DNA from: Trachythela sp. YZ-2020
Taxonomy: Eukaryota; Cnidaria; Anthozoa; Malacalcyonacea; Clavulariidae
Assembly (NCBI GenBank): GCA_016169945.1
Contig: JADLSH010000204.1
Coordinates: forward strand, 248,001 to 312,000
DNA length: 64,000 nucleotides
Direction: 5' to 3'
Shown: piece by piece, positions 1-25,300 of the stretch
Position numbering within the stretch: position 1 is the stretch's first letter
Layout: each line of letters opens with the position of its first letter
Position numbers and translations under genes: made by a program
The notes under the pieces: generated by a model
The model's input: the letters and a program-made list of their open reading frames with translations, nothing else
Told to the model about the DNA's origin: nothing
The model's database searches: none

Positions 1-1260
1 ATCACAACCAAAACAGGGATCGGTTAACATATTTTAGATAAAAAATAGGAATTTGTTGTATAGTCCGGGAAATTTTTTTTTACCCCCCCCCCCCCCCGTC
101 GACGACAAAATCAATAATATTTATTGACAAACGTTGACGGCCATCCACTTGTTAGGTCCCCTTTTCGATTATTGCCCCCCCACTAACGATTTCTTAAAAA
201 AGGCCCTGACTAGCCGTTGTAACTCATATAGTGAGACAAGTGAAACATGGTCTAAACAAAGTGAGGATGAGCTAAGTGAGGATGAGCTAAGTGAGTTAGA
301 GTATGACAGTGAGTGAGGTTAAGTGAGGGCCAATTAATTTCAAAGGTTTTATGGTCTTTGAAATTCTAAACTTTTTCTTTTTGAGAGGTTCCCTGAAGGT
401 GTGTGTGTCCTTGAAAAATAGATTTACAAAGTGTGTTCGAACGTGGTTAGCAAGTTGCGAGCAATTCAAAATTTGCGAACCGTGTTGAATAATGTTTTGT
501 AAATTCGTGTAACACGTTCGTTAGTAAGTTGCGAGTGGGTAGGTGAGTATGGGAGATTATGAAACTGGCTGGATGTGGTTTCATAATTTGATGAGTCGGG
601 TGGAATTAGAGGTGAATTGAAAATGGGGCAGAACCGGCCTTTCCCTACTACTTATATCATATAAAATATATTGATTAACTACAACAATTCAAACAGGCAT
701 CTAAAAACAACTACAACAGGCATCTTTATTGCTATTTAGTTTCGTACTACAAGATGTGGCACTCATCGTATACCATCATGCACAACTTGTAAAAAACTAA
801 ATATAGTAATAAAGATGCCTAGTCAAATTTGTTGACAGTTGTTGTACTTCAATTTATGTAATTAATTTTCTCAAGATATCCATTGAGCACTATAGCCTAA
901 GAGCCAATTCTTTTATAAATCAACAAAACGTAACAAGTCCTCTACTGATATCACAACACATGATCACAACACAAAGTCAAATGGAATCTATTAATGAGTA
1001 TTTAGATGCGAATTGTTTCTTGACAATTTATTTGTTTTTGAAAAGTTATGTATACAGTAATACATAATTTCTAAACATTTAGAACTTGGTTTAAAAATTC
1101 GGCTGTTGTCTCGTTTTTCAAAACATTCTCTGCGTTTCAAAAATTACCTTGAAATATAAATGAACATAGTTATAATGGTATTGATATAAGACAAGTACTT
1201 ATTTTAAAATGAATTAACTATTAAGGCGACTTCAAACCTCATTATATAATTTATAACCAG
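1..1260. other. non-coding, probably intron of gene A
   Basis: No supported exon was found here. Visible items are a C homopolymer near 85-98 and a short direct repeat at about 262-310 that encodes an acidic stretch in one frame. Gene A should have a signal-peptide first exon like the one of gene B, but no ATG-hydrophobic-donor arrangement was seen in this stretch, so that exon probably lies left of the window. Confidence 0.5.
711..846. repeat. small foldback/MITE-like inverted repeat
   Basis: The left arm reads CTACAACAGGCATCTTTATT and continues to a TATTTAGTTT end. It is answered on the other side by AAACTAAATATAG-TAATAAAGATGCCT, and the outer edge by a TTGTTGTA-type end. The arms are imperfect. 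No clear target duplication was identified. Confidence 0.45.
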
Positions 1261-12211
<10,951 letters not shown>

Positions 12212-12682
12212 CTAAAATCTTGACCTTGAAGATTGATTGATCTGATGTTGACTTTTAATCTTTTTATGAACTTTAATTAGATACTCGTGATAGATATATC
12301 GGCATGTATATCATTATATGTAATGTTTAAATAAAGTTGTGTGAAATTAATTGTCCTGCAATTTATAAACAGTTGTGTAGTTGTCCACTGACAAACATAC
12401 AGACCTAAGGTATATAGATCTAGTCTTAGTTAAGTTCTCAGTTTTGTATAACTATTTAATATGTGGATGATTTACCAGTAATACTACTATGGTTTGCTTT
12501 TGTACCTTCTGGTATCGGAAAAGAAATAAGTAGAATCGAGCTCTTCTAACGAACAAGTGAACCACCCAGTATACACTTCAGACATTTTTGTTTTCGCTCC
12601 GTTTGACGTACTTACTACTCGACTATAGCCTTGATTCTACTGCCTGAAATATATTCTTGTTTCTCGACCAAAAATTACCGGC

Positions 12683-13069
12683 CAGGGATGCCGGAACCAT
12701 GGGTGCAGCGGGTGCAAATGCACCCCTTGCCGTTTGCGTTCACAACTTTCTGGCTGCAATGTGCTTGCAGACTATGGGTGCAATTGGTGCATAGAAGATT
12801 TAACACGAGCAGATTACTTATTAATTTAATTTATCGTAACTTGTAAAGTTTATCAAGTACGATCGTGTACACCATAATTAATGTAGTATCCTTTTGAAGC
12901 TAACCTGTGATCAGGCGTTATTTTAGTGCGGTTTGAAGAAATTTGGCGCGGTTACCAAATAAGCAAAAAGTACCCTTGGATTTTTGTTTGTGCCCTTTTG
13001 TTAAAAAATATGCCCTTTTGATAACAGATTGCACGTACCCCTTGTCCTCAGCAAATTCCGACATCCCTG
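12683..13069. mobile_element. hAT-type MITE with exact 8-bp target duplication
   Basis: The left end CAGGGATGCCGGAA pairs with the right end TTCCGACATCCCTG (one mismatch). The 8-bp TTACCGGC is present on both sides (12675-12682 and 13070-13077). CAG...CTG ends with an 8-bp duplication are the hAT signature. No ORF of note inside. Confidence 0.9.
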
Positions 13070-14175
13070 TTACCGGCAATCACGGCTAGGGATGTAAATC
13101 ATTTATCAGCAGGCTAAGTTAGAAATAGGTACACTAAACGTACGTGTATCTGTGCAAATATCTAGGATTGTCATGCTTGCTGGAAAAACTGCATTCATAA
13201 GAATATTTCCATTTTTCCTCATAAAGAAAATAGCACGGGACAATTTGAATCATTATATCATAGCATATTAGATGTTAAAAGCAAATATAATAGGCATAAA
13301 AATTATTAATAGTAATGAATGTAAAAAAAATGACAGTTTCGCAACATTAATGTGGCACTTTGCAAATTACAACATAACTTTAAAAGAGACATAATCTCTT
13401 GAAAATAGTTAGAACCAGAATTTATAAAACGTCTACAGGTTGATACCTTATGTTTGGCTGAGTTTCAGCTACATTTTATTGTTTATATTTTCTATTTCTA
13501 TGCAACATAGACATTCAAAATCAGTAAATATTCGACATAATAACTCAATAATTTAAGAATTTAAGCCTTTGCCTTTGCCTTTGGGTAACGACTCGTCCTA
13601 CTAAATCCATCTTTATTTTGAAACTCGCCACAGGTATTTTAACAAGTGTAATAGTAATATCTGCAGGTTTCTCATTTGCATGTCATTTTGAGATATGGGA
13701 ATTAAGAAATTCGCACATGTAAATTAGATTGTGAAGCAATTAAAATAAACCAATTATATCGAATACAGCATCCGTAATGTAAAACCCATCCATTGAAATG
13801 TCGTTATAAAAACCTTCCAATTTCGGTACAAAGATAGAAAAATTATGGAAGGCAACCACCCTCGCCTTCAAAGTGAACACACTCCGATTACATTCAGTGT
13901 GGTTTCGACAGTCACTTTATAGACCGGCTGTTTATAAAGCGCACTCTTATATTTCATGTGCGCACTCTTAAACACTCCGGGTCATTTAACCACTCCGATG
14001 TCATGGGACTGTCAGCTGGCTAAGAGCCACTGGCTGAGGAGATCACTGAAAATAACATGCAAATTTTGTAAACGGCACTTTTGGGATGAAATATTAGAAT
14101 TTGATACTATATATACCCTTCAAGAAATTAACAAATGGTTATTATCTAACAACACAGGACTGCAGATGGTCACCA

Positions 14176-14813
14176 CATAGGCGTACGGGAGGGTGGGGCT
14201 GGGGGGGCTGCAGCCCCTCCAATTTTTTGAGAATTTATCTATTCGGGCAAAAATTGTCTTGTCATTCGGGCAACGACGGTCTGGTGATTAGACGAATATA
14301 TTGATCCATAAAGCGGAACAGAAGTATTATTTCAACAAGTTCAACTTTTACAGGTTCCATCATGCACTGTAAATCTGTAATGGCAACGTTTGTGTATATT
14401 TATTTATACCATAGATCGCATAGCTGGATTCAAGCATGTTGCGTCAGGTTAACCTTTATTAAAGGTCAAGTGCTCTAACTTGATTGGATTTGGTTTTGAT
14501 TTTTACGCACATACCACAGACGTAAATCCCTATAGAAACGGCTAGAACGAAGGAACAATTGCTGTGGCTACTAATAACATGTCACTACTGTATTCATGCC
14601 TATATTCAGCAGTTTACCTAGCATAATGTAGGCTATACAACATATACGACATATTTATTTTTATATCACGTTTGTCAATCTTCAAAGGAAAGCCTTTCAT
14701 TTGTAGTCTTCTCAGATTATATATTTTATGATGACGTCACGAAATCTATGACGTCATGTCATTCGGGCAAATTCAGCCCAGCCCCCACAAAAAAATGTGC
14801 CCGTACGCCTATG
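14176..14813. mobile_element. non-autonomous DNA element with CATAGGCGTACGGG termini
   Basis: CATAGGCGTACGGG at the left is the exact complement of CCCGTACGCCTATG at the right. G-rich/C-rich subterminal stretches (GGGGCTGGGG and CCCAGCCCCC) add to the pairing. An ATTCGGGCAA motif occurs internally and near the right end. No target duplication could be read. Confidence 0.75.
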
Positions 14814-16271
14814 GGTGGCCAACTTTAAAATTTTAACACTTATATGAGCTAGAATATCTGAAACTCAATCTTTCATCATTTGAATGTAATTATTACCAAA
14901 CTTATAAGATTAGTTACCACCTAGGTATGGACCCTTAGGTTGTTGATGGAGGGTTGGACAAATCCCAAAAACTATTGAGCAAACACTTCAGGTTTTACAA
15001 AAAATATCTGGCAAAACAGCTTTGAATAAAAATATATCGGGCAGGGATCCAAGTTCCCACACTTTTGCAGTTGTCATGTAACATAATTTAGTTTTATATA
15101 TTTGTATGTTACTTGTTAGATTGTAATAGATTTTATGTATGTATCTATATACACCAAAACTGGTATTTATTTTTATTAATTGTTATTATTATGCAACTAC
15201 TGCAGCTGACATATTTTATCTGGATTTCTGGACTTTTCTTTCCTCCCGTCTCGCGGACCAAAACCAATTTAACCAACCGCTGCTTGGATCGATTAGGCCC
15301 TCAATGGCAAGGTCTTCGCAATGGGATAGTTCGTTCTGAGATTTGTTTGTATATTGATTTATACGGTTACGAAATACGAGGCAAACGAACATCATTTTAT
15401 GTGCGACATTCACTTAGTAAACATATTCACTTGTAGATAAAAACTTTTTCAGAAAATATCCTAGAAGGACATAAAGATTGAAAAAATCATACAGAGCTAA
15501 AGGATCAACAAAAAATACGAGGACATGATATGATATGAATAAAAATGTTCCAGATATAAATGGAATAAAACAAGACGTATATTAATATAAATGGTTATCC
15601 TAAACTCTTTTTTATCATTAGTTGGTGTGATTATTATTCTCTAATGAGATCAAAATATATATAACCCTTTAAATTTTTGCGTTTTGTTTTAGCCATATAT
15701 AACTTGGGTTTATTCAAGATGTTTCCATTTAATTTCGATTTTGGTTCTATATCTTATGAGACATCTGAATAATCGATAAACATCAATTTTCATACGTGTG
15801 CGTCTGATAAGTATACAGTGTACGATAAAGTATTCTTGTCTGATCCGCTGTTAGGCCATTTACAGCTGATTGATACTTCATATTATATACTAATTAAGAT
15901 GACCGATACTCGAAAAACGATCCTCAAAATTTTGTCCACGAACAACGACTCTCTACCACACAAAGTTTCCTCGACTCTCTTCTCAAACAATACCTCCTTG
16001 ACCTTTAATTGACAATATTATCTTGAAAAATTCCGCCACTTCGACAATGACATTAATATGTCAGCAAAGACGTAAATAGGAAATTTCGAAATAACAACAT
16101 AAGATGATGAAAACTGTCAACATTCCATACGTCATGTTAACTACCGCATCTCATTTAGTACGTAATTTCACTAAGCGCAGTTTATTATAATCTCACCTTA
16201 TTAACGTACCTCAAACTGGTTCAGGCTTTAAACTAAACACGACCAATCAGTTTGGAGCTTGCAGTCACATC

Positions 16272-16379
16272 ATGAAGCTGGGTGGGATGATTTTTTTCGC
16301 AGGACTTGTTGCCGTATTTGGCAAAGGAGTGAAGTTGGATGGAATTGACCAGTCAGTTGTGTGCGTTAAAAAAGAAATG
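16272..16379 (+). CDS. gene B first exon: signal peptide
   Basis: ATG opens MKLGGMIFFAGLVAVFGKGV, a short basic start and a hydrophobic core typical of a cleaved signal peptide. The exon then continues KLDGIDQSVVCVKKEM to a GTATGT donor in phase 0. This is the first ATG with such a profile upstream of the collagen exons. The single Cys could take part in interchain bonding. Confidence 0.75.
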
Positions 16380-19300
16380 GTATGTTGATATAAGTTATAT
16401 ATAAGAAGTTATATCATTATATGATAAATTTAAAGATATTTTGTGTTCTTTTAAAAATGGTCACACATGCTTGAAGCTATATTTAGTCGTATACGTTTTA
16501 GACCACACTTATAAGAGACTCTTAAAATTTTGTTGTTATAGGTTATCGGGTACCTCGCTTTCCTCGTTCTTTGTAACATGCTAAAATGATAAAGTGATAA
16601 AGGCGTCCAATCGCTCGCACGTAGGGTCTAATCCAATCGAAAGTTAGCAGGATAATAATAATCTTTATTTATCCATCTTAAGTATAAAAGTACAATGGAT
16701 TTACAGGTTGATTCAAATTACATTAAAAATATCTTAGAACATTATATACAGATAAGAATCTTAAGTATGTATAGACAAACTAAAAACTATGTGAGTGCAC
16801 TTGCACGAGCTAAGAAGGAGCGTTTATGTCTTTCAGTTCGCGATAATGTGTTTTTACTATTAATTGTTCGTAAATCGTATGGATTATTTGATTTAAAAAG
16901 TCTTGTATGAAAAGGATGGGAAGGATCATTCATAATCTTCCACGCTTCACGTTTCAGAAGTTCTTCTCTTCGATCAGAGAGGCTTTGTAGACAGTCATTG
17001 TTATAACCAAGAACTCGGAGGCAGCGGGTCTGGGTTCGTTCAATTTCATTTACGAGATAAGTTGGAAGGCCACCCCAGATAGGTGAGGCATATTCAAGAA
17101 TAGATCTAATTTTGGATTTATAAAGGGTAATACCTACTTCCACAGGTAGATTAGCTTTCCTGCATTCTCTTAAGATATATACTTGACGGTTAGCTTTCTG
17201 TATAACAGTTTCAATATGATTGTTCCATTTGAGGTTGTTTTGAAACCCCATTCCAAGTAGTTTAAATTTGTCCACTCTTTCAACTAGTTCATCACCGATA
17301 TAAACAGGAGGAGGTTCCGATACTGATTCCGTGAAGCATAGCCACATGTCCTTTGTTTTTTTTACGTTGATGGTCATTTTGTTCGACACTGACCAATTTT
17401 GGATAATGTCTAGAGCCTGTTGGAGTGTGCAGTCATCGGCATACTTCGAGGTATCGACGGTTAGGTTTGCAGGGATTTCATCCTCTAAATCATCGATGTA
17501 TACATTAAATAGCATAGGAGAGATGACCGAGCCTTGCGGAACTCCAGCTGGGCATGGAGCGGATGTTGACAACATTTGAAGTAGCTTTACCTGTTGACTT
17601 CTCATGGATAGGAAATCTCGAATCCACAGCCAAAAAGATTTAGTTATGTTGATAGAGGCCAATTTAGAAAGGAGAATTCGGTGGTCCACCATATCAAACG
17701 CTTTGCAGAAGTCAATGAAAATAGCATGGATACCTTTTCTGCCATGCGCAGTGTTATCAGTTTTATCAAACCATTTTTGTGAAGTTTCAATCAATGCTGA
17801 AATTGTTGAACGGCCCTTGAGAAATGCATGTTGGTTATCTTTTAATGTAAGATCTGCACAATTTAATTGCAATTGAATCTTTTCCAGCACTTTAGCTAAC
17901 TGTGGAAGCACAGAAATTTGACGAAAGTCGGTTTCAATGTTTTTCGGTGGGACAATTTTAGGCACAGGGGTTATTAGAGCTTGTTTGTACAAGGTGGGAT
18001 ATTTACATTGAATTATACTACTCGTGATGATGTTATGTGCTACGGGAGCTAAGTCTTCACTATACTGCTTCAAGAACCACGCAGGGATTAAGTAGTCAAA
18101 AACCTTGTTAATTTCCTATTTCTCGAGTTTTCAATTTTAACAAAAAAGTATCGGTTTACAGTTTGTTCGACGACCGACATATATGTGACATTATTAATGT
18201 ATTTAGTTTTTTCTGGATTTATTAGCGTATGTACTAATTGTACTTGGCTATAAACCTATACGGCCACATTAGCGTTGGAGTCGTACACTATCGTTTATCT
18301 TTATATAGGCATAGTACTGCTGACTGCTGTTAATTCTTGAATGCAAACGAGCTTGTTGCCTATGCCGGCGCCTGTATATAAATTGGTTTCCTATAGGTGT
18401 TAGAAAGCGCTTTAAAGTAAAAATAAACCTAAGGAACTTGCCGATAATCTTGCGAAAATATCTTATATATAACGCATAGAATGTAACGCATCCTGTACCA
18501 AAAACAATAAATAATAGAAAGCAATATATTAGCGAGAGATACATTTTGGTGTAATATAGAAAGATTCCAGATTCCATGTTTTACAGTTTACCGTGATACA
18601 AATGAAGACAAGCTCGTTGCGTCGGTTTAGTGTTGCCATAATCCTGTTTACAAATAATGAAATACCCCCACCGTTTAGTCAAAATGTCATGTAGCTACAA
18701 ACATTGGCCGGACGGTCCTATAAAAATAGGTACGCTAAGCGTACATGTATCTGCTCATGGTGATGCCATAGTTGCCCATGAAGGAGTAATATTCAACAAC
18801 AGGCAATTTCATAATTACGGGCGCCATTTTGCAAAGGGGGCAAACACAATAATGCAACAATAGCATGACTCTAGGGACGAGTATTCCCATTGGAACGAGG
18901 GGTATACAGTTAAACACGATCCATTCCTTCAAGCGAATGATACGTCAAACTTAATTGGGCGGATCGCACCAATGATGTTTCTCTTTTTCTATTAAAAATG
19001 TTGTAATAATTTTTAACCTCTGTACTAGTTCTGTAAATAGTTTTGTATACACTTATTGTGTGACGCCCCTCGTGCAAACCAGCTATTGTTGTTCGAGGCT
19101 AGCGTGATTAAATGAAGTTTTACATACATACATTTTTACATACAATACTAGGCCTAGCAGAGCCAAGCCGTAGCTTTAATATGCCCCTGTCTGTTTTCTT
19201 TTTCGTCGTCGTCGTCGTGGCTCTTTGGGGGTGTCACAAACTTGCACTTCCACGGTCGCCCAAGTCAGCCGCAGAAAACGCATGCAATTTTCTTGTGTGC

Positions 19301-22300
19301 ATCTTAGAATACTTGCGCATTTTGAGTTACGTACTTGTGTTTTAACCAGATCAATAACGCGTCAAGGGAACGATACGATAAATGCAAGTGCAATACGAAC
19401 GAGAAACGTATACAAAAATTAAATTATGCATACACTGACGCCATCAGGCATAAACGTTCCTACTACTGTCGCCAAAATGAAAAATAAACATAGTCAAGGT
19501 GGAAACACATAACAAGCTCCAATATTTTATATAGACTTTATAGTGCTGAAATGTGCAGTCTAAATTGTGTATTTTACGATGGTTATAATTTAACTCTGAA
19601 TGCTATAAAACGTTCACCCAGAAAATACCATTTCAGGGACCCGATATTTAGGATCATCTTAATTAGAGATCTGTATGCGTACTGCCTTATTGTGAAACTG
19701 ACATTTTTTATACGTACAGTACGCTATGTTAACCGAGGGTTCAGTAATCACTTGTAAACTAATGATTTTGAACATCCGTATAAAATAGATTCGGAACAAT
19801 GTTATTCGGAAATTTAGAGATCCATTCGGAAATTTTTCATCTGCACTCCCCCAACCATCAGGGGAAAGCTACGACCCTGAATGAATTCATGCTGTTTAAA
19901 ACATTTTAGGGCTACTCCTATATGGGGGGCAGGACTCTGTGCTTTGTCTTTCAAATCCGTATTTCAATGACCGCCCCTGAAAGGTATTTTTATCAGGCTC
20001 TAAAAAAGTTCAGCAAATGACATTCAAACAAGACCGTGAAAGTAATTTGCAGGGCTATTAAGGTATATCCATTTTTAAGTTTTCTCAGGTTTGTTATTGC
20101 ATGTATTAATCACCTCATAATCTCATACTATATATTAAAGCAAAATAAAATACCCTAATTTAATGTCTACTTATTATGCAGACCAGGGCCATTATAATGA
20201 TTGCTAAAAAAATTATAATGCATTATGCTACAAACATTAAATGTATACTAACTAGAAATATACTATTCATTTTTTTGTTATGGCATGTAGACAGAATAAT
20301 TTTACAAAATACAACACATTTGTTAACATTGAATCATTTATTTCTGTTTTGTTGGATCTGGAAAATATGCTTTAACTATTCGAGTGAGACTATTCTTCTC
20401 GTTGGATGTCAAATCAAGCAAATCCATCACAATGACTGTTTCACATAAATATTTGATTCTTCATCAATACTCAGCAACATGTTCCAGCGCAGTTGACAAC
20501 TTATGCCTTCTCTCATCACACTGGGAACTGGACAGATTGTAAGCTAAAAAGAACACAAATCACACTGTTTGACTCATGGGCTGTTTACATGACAATAGGG
20601 TGATTCTAGCCACAAGGTTACCCTGGTAACCAGTAACCCTATAGTCTATTGTGTGTTAGGGTGATGCTAGAGGTAGGGTTACCTTTGCAAAAGGTCATTG
20701 TTTTTCTCTACATAAGCCATGTAAAGACATCCTACCTTGATTGATATTCACTACGAATGTGACTGTATGTCAAAACAACAAAGACGTCATATGATTAATA
20801 TACATACATATCAACCCGCACCTAGTTTAAACAATATCCATGCCACTTTTGGCAGGTTGGTAGCAATATAGCCTGTTGGTAGGTTATGTGACCCTACCTA
20901 ATGAATATACTGGTTATTTTCTGATGCTCTTGGTAACCCTGCTACTTCAGTCAATATCCACGTACTTAAACATGTATTTACACAATATATCTTTTTATGT
21001 TTGCTTGAATGTGTTAAAACTGTTTTCCTGGCTGAAGGGATCTGGGTTTCCTTCACAGGAGTGCTGGAAGCATCTACTTCTACAAATTTAAATAGGGGAC
21101 AAATAATTAATACATTGCATTGCCAGTGATGCTAATTAATCAAAAGTTCAAAACTGACATAGTGACATCTTCATAGTAAGAAATATATTAATATGAACTA
21201 CAAACATTCAAATATGAACATTCAAATATGAACATTCAATTGTCCGAAAGATACGTCTAGTTCAGCACTAGAAGTTGAGGTCTGTTGAGGATGCTATCAA
21301 AACAATTTTGTATTACAATGTTTATCTTAAAGTAAGCCAAATTAGGGATTGCAAAGTCAAAACAAAGGACAACAATAAAAGCAAGAACACATCAAGTTGT
21401 TTTGGCGCTTTCTCGATGTATGAGCAACTAACCCCAATCCTAACCCCCAACCTAACCCTAATAATCCCTAATACCTAAGTATTTCGGTTGCTCATATATC
21501 GAGAAAGAGCCATTGTTTTTATATACACTCACGCCGGTGTGTACTGAAATTTATAAAATGTCACCTTCAAAAGACAATTCTTGGATAGATTTCTGCAGAT
21601 AATCCAAGGTGGTATCAAGTAGAAGTTAAGCAACAAAATAGGTCAAACATGAACGAATTCAGAAGTTATATACAATTGTCCAGAAATCGGTCGAAATTGT
21701 CCAGAAATCGGTCATTTTCTGCCCGGCGCTACCTTTCTATACTTTCATATTGAAAACATTCGTACGACGTTTTGTCAATATATTTTGACATTTCAAAACA
21801 TAACTCATAAGCGCCATGTTGAATTTAAGATCTAGCCAAGGGAACACAGCAGACTGAAATTCCTCTATTTTCGATGAGTATATTCTTTATATTTCAAATA
21901 TATTTGTCCACTTAAATACTTGTTTATTGTATTTAGCAAGCGATACAGAAAATTAACAGTAATGAACAGTAGATGAAGTATAAAAGTATATCGATACTTA
22001 CCACTGGTAACGAGTTTAGCGGGCGCAATTAGTCTTCGGAATAATTTACGACCAAAGATAGAGCCCGCCAACTCATTACCAGCGTCGATAAGCACTATAC
22101 TTCATTTAGCCTAACTTATAATATCAAATATTTTATTGCAGTTGATGAACAAAATTATTAGAGGAATTTCAGTCTGTTGTGTTCCCTTGATTTGATAAGT
22201 ATCCTTTGCCGTTTTGTACGTATTTAAAAATAGCTACGCTAAGCGTATATGTATCTATGCATGGCAAGACCTGTCAGCAGTGGCGTAACCAGGGTGTTGA

Positions 22301-25300
22301 CTTTGTGGGAGGGGCAAACATATTTATATATTCAGGAAATAAGGAGCAATGGCACGCAAATATTGGGATCCACGAACCACGGGCATGCTCCACAGGGGAA
22401 AATCCGGTGGAACAGCAGTCCCCTCCTGCCTATGCCACTGAATGACAAATAAAATCTAGAAACAACAAGTTTATTTGGATAGAAGTTTTGACAAGGGAAG
22501 TACTGAACATATTGTGAACTTCTGATCTGTTATGTTTATGGAAACAAATTAGAGGATTCTTATAAAATGCTTTATAATTATATAACAATTGTAAGGAATT
22601 CCAAATGCCACAACTCATGAGTTTATAGTATGTTCGGTACTTCCACAAGTTCGTAAGTCTCTTGACCTAAATAAGGTCAAAGTGTCTGGTTCTAAATATG
22701 TATTATTAATCACCACGATACACTTTACAATTACAGTGTTTTAAACATGAATATAAGAAAACAATTGTTCGACCAATATCAACAAGAAATGTCAAGTTTC
22801 TATAGTTTCTTCTAGTTTTAACTGTCCATTAATCGTCATCAAGAACTTTTAAGTCAATAACAATCTTCGAATTGTTTTTATACGACACCTCCACAGTAGG
22901 AAAGGCGAGCATCGTTGAAGTTATAACTTCTTTCATCTCTGTCGTGAGGACTGCCCTATCAAATGCCACTACCATATCGACAATATCATCAAAGATGGTT
23001 ACAGTATGTTATAAAGTATGGTATATAACACAGCATACCAGATCCATATAATAATATTGCGTTGCATGCGGGTATAAAATTCACTACAATAGACAGAATA
23101 ATAAGTTCAGTTCTGTACATTGTGTGCCATCAATAAAATCCGATCATACGACATATTGTTGCAGCTGTTGATGACTTGATGTTAACTTATTATCTTTACT
23201 CTTGTATTAAAATATACATGTACCAGTGAGTTTAGTATGAGATTGTTCTGCAAGTGAGGTGTTGCTGTCCTGACAAAATTATCCAGCCAATATCCAATGC
23301 TCTTATTCATGATTGTTGTATTCATCTATAAACAAAAATCTTTATGTTAGAACTTATATAACACGGATTTGATCTCCGAAGTGGTTTATTTGCCCTCCGA
23401 TTGTCCAGAGAGCCATAAAATATGGCGCGAAGTATGGCTCCAAAAGCCATCACAAAATCTGCTGTAATTCACACAATTAACTTTCAGAATTCATGTTAAA
23501 CTGCTTACCAAATGAGGATAAGTGTCCATGTTACATGGCAACAAGGCAGGATAATTTTTCAAGGAAAACGGCGAGAAAAACGGAACAACTGTTCAAGTAA
23601 AAATCAAGTTATTCTTCGCAGCAAAAATGGCGAATACAATAACACGACTACACGAGGTCAATTCAGGGTCAATTGGAGGGTTGTAAGCTAATTGTTGATT
23701 GGCTTATATAAGCTCGTCGCTGAATGGCTACAAGCTAACACACTCTTAACATAGCAATATATCTGCATTCGCAGATACAAAAAGTTCGTTTTTAGCTATG
23801 GGTCACTTATATGCCAATTTATCTGAAGAGTGCCACGTTAAATGTGGTACGAAACCATATAGTAATAAATATGCCTAACAAAGTTTGCTGAGTGTGAAAA
23901 ACTCGTGAATTTTTCAAAAATTTCAAACAGCACTCGTCCTTCGGACTCGTGCTAGTTTGAGGTCTTTGAATTAAAAACTTACTTCTGTATTTTATATCCA
24001 AATTGCATTCGAAACCATGCTATTTATTACCGATAAAAATTGCACTGTGATTACAGAAAATTGCATGCATTGCCGTTTGCGATTTAGCTGCCTTGGAATC
24101 AACCAATCAAATTGGGGAAACATTTCTACATATATTATTATTGCCTTAACAAGATGAAAAAATAATTATTATTTTAATATTATTTTACTGCGAACTGAGA
24201 TACGATAACTAAGACTTTTCCTTATTACTTTATACTTTTGAAAGAATTTCAATTTCTTTCCTCTTTAGGCATTAGACCTCGTTATTGTTGAGGGAAAAGA
24301 TGGAAATAATGGTCTGCCTGGATTAAAGGTATATACACTGTTCATTTATGCATGCACATAAAGTATATACTAAGCAGGTTGGAGTCGTGGAAGAACGTGG
24401 AGAAATGGCGAATTCATTGCAAACTCCTCAAATAAAAAAATGTTAGAAATTTCTGTAACTTTGAAAATTTTAGACTTCTTCTGTTGGCTGTTAATTCTGT
24501 TTCATTTTCAATTCAACCGATAATATTCAATTCAATAAAAATTCCTTTTCAGGGAGATCTAGGTGAAAGAGGACCACATGGACTCACTGGTGTTCGGGTA
24601 CGTTATGAACATGTACAAAGAGTAATTAATATAACATCATTTTTAAAATAATATTGTTTCTATCAGGGAAAAGTTAGTTTATTTCCTGCTAAAATATATT
24701 AGTTTTTGCAGTCCCTGTGAGCAGAGACGTAGCGAGCGAGTGTCTGTGTGGGGATGGGAGGGGGGGGTTCTCGACTACAAATCAACTATGACTACAACAC
24801 TTCATGAATTATGTAAATATACTACTATAACAACATATTGCAATTGATTGTGGACTACAAATCGGAGAGCGATAGCCGATATGATAAAGTTTTATAATAC
24901 ACGCTACATTTGGTCATTTATTTACATTGCCAGTAAAGCCTCAATTAGTCAATGACAATGGCTCAAAGTTTTAAATAAATGAATAAAGTCTTTTTGCAAT
25001 GCGGGCAATGCGTATTCGTATAAAAACGGGCAAAATGTATCCTGTAGCTTTGTAGGAGTCAGCATTCGCGCTTGATTTCGGCCATGTTTAATAGTTATAA
25101 CTCAGTTTAACGCATTTCTCGAACAAATTCATGCTACAGGGGGAGCAATCTTGTCTTGAACGACCCAATAATAATTTTTGAAGGTAAATAATATGACGAT
25201 ATTTAGTTGATACGGATCAGAGTAGATCAAAATGTTTCGTTAAACTGGAAGAAAAAGGTACATAATAGTTAATACGTATTAATATCATTTTAAATGTCCA

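Larger units (their letters stand above)
12212..16271. other. intergenic region between gene A and gene B
   Basis: This holds the 3' UTR of gene A with AATAAA at 12330, a 387-bp hAT MITE (12683-13069) and a 640-bp inverted-terminal element (14176-14813). The rest is AT-rich with no supported coding region. Directly upstream of gene B, TTTATTATAATC near 16182 and CCAATC near 16244 are possible core-promoter elements, not supported further. Confidence 0.6.
18111..24268. other. rest of gene B intron 1
   Basis: AT-rich, with no supported exon. It contains two copies of a TACGCT-A-AGCGTA palindrome (near 18730 and 22236), a telomere-motif foldback (21404-21511), a 353-bp MITE (21837-22189) and a 163-bp hAT-like MITE (22278-22440). 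The small ORFs in this stretch have no recognisable domain. Confidence 0.6.

Noticed and set aside
134..316. First coding exon of gene A
   Set aside because: The ORF has no signal-peptide character and no suitable donor; its acidic end comes from a short direct repeat.
18269..18577. Minus-strand 102-residue ORF with a hydrophobic start
   Set aside because: Single short ORF in an AT-rich intron, no paralogue, no splice context or recognisable domain.
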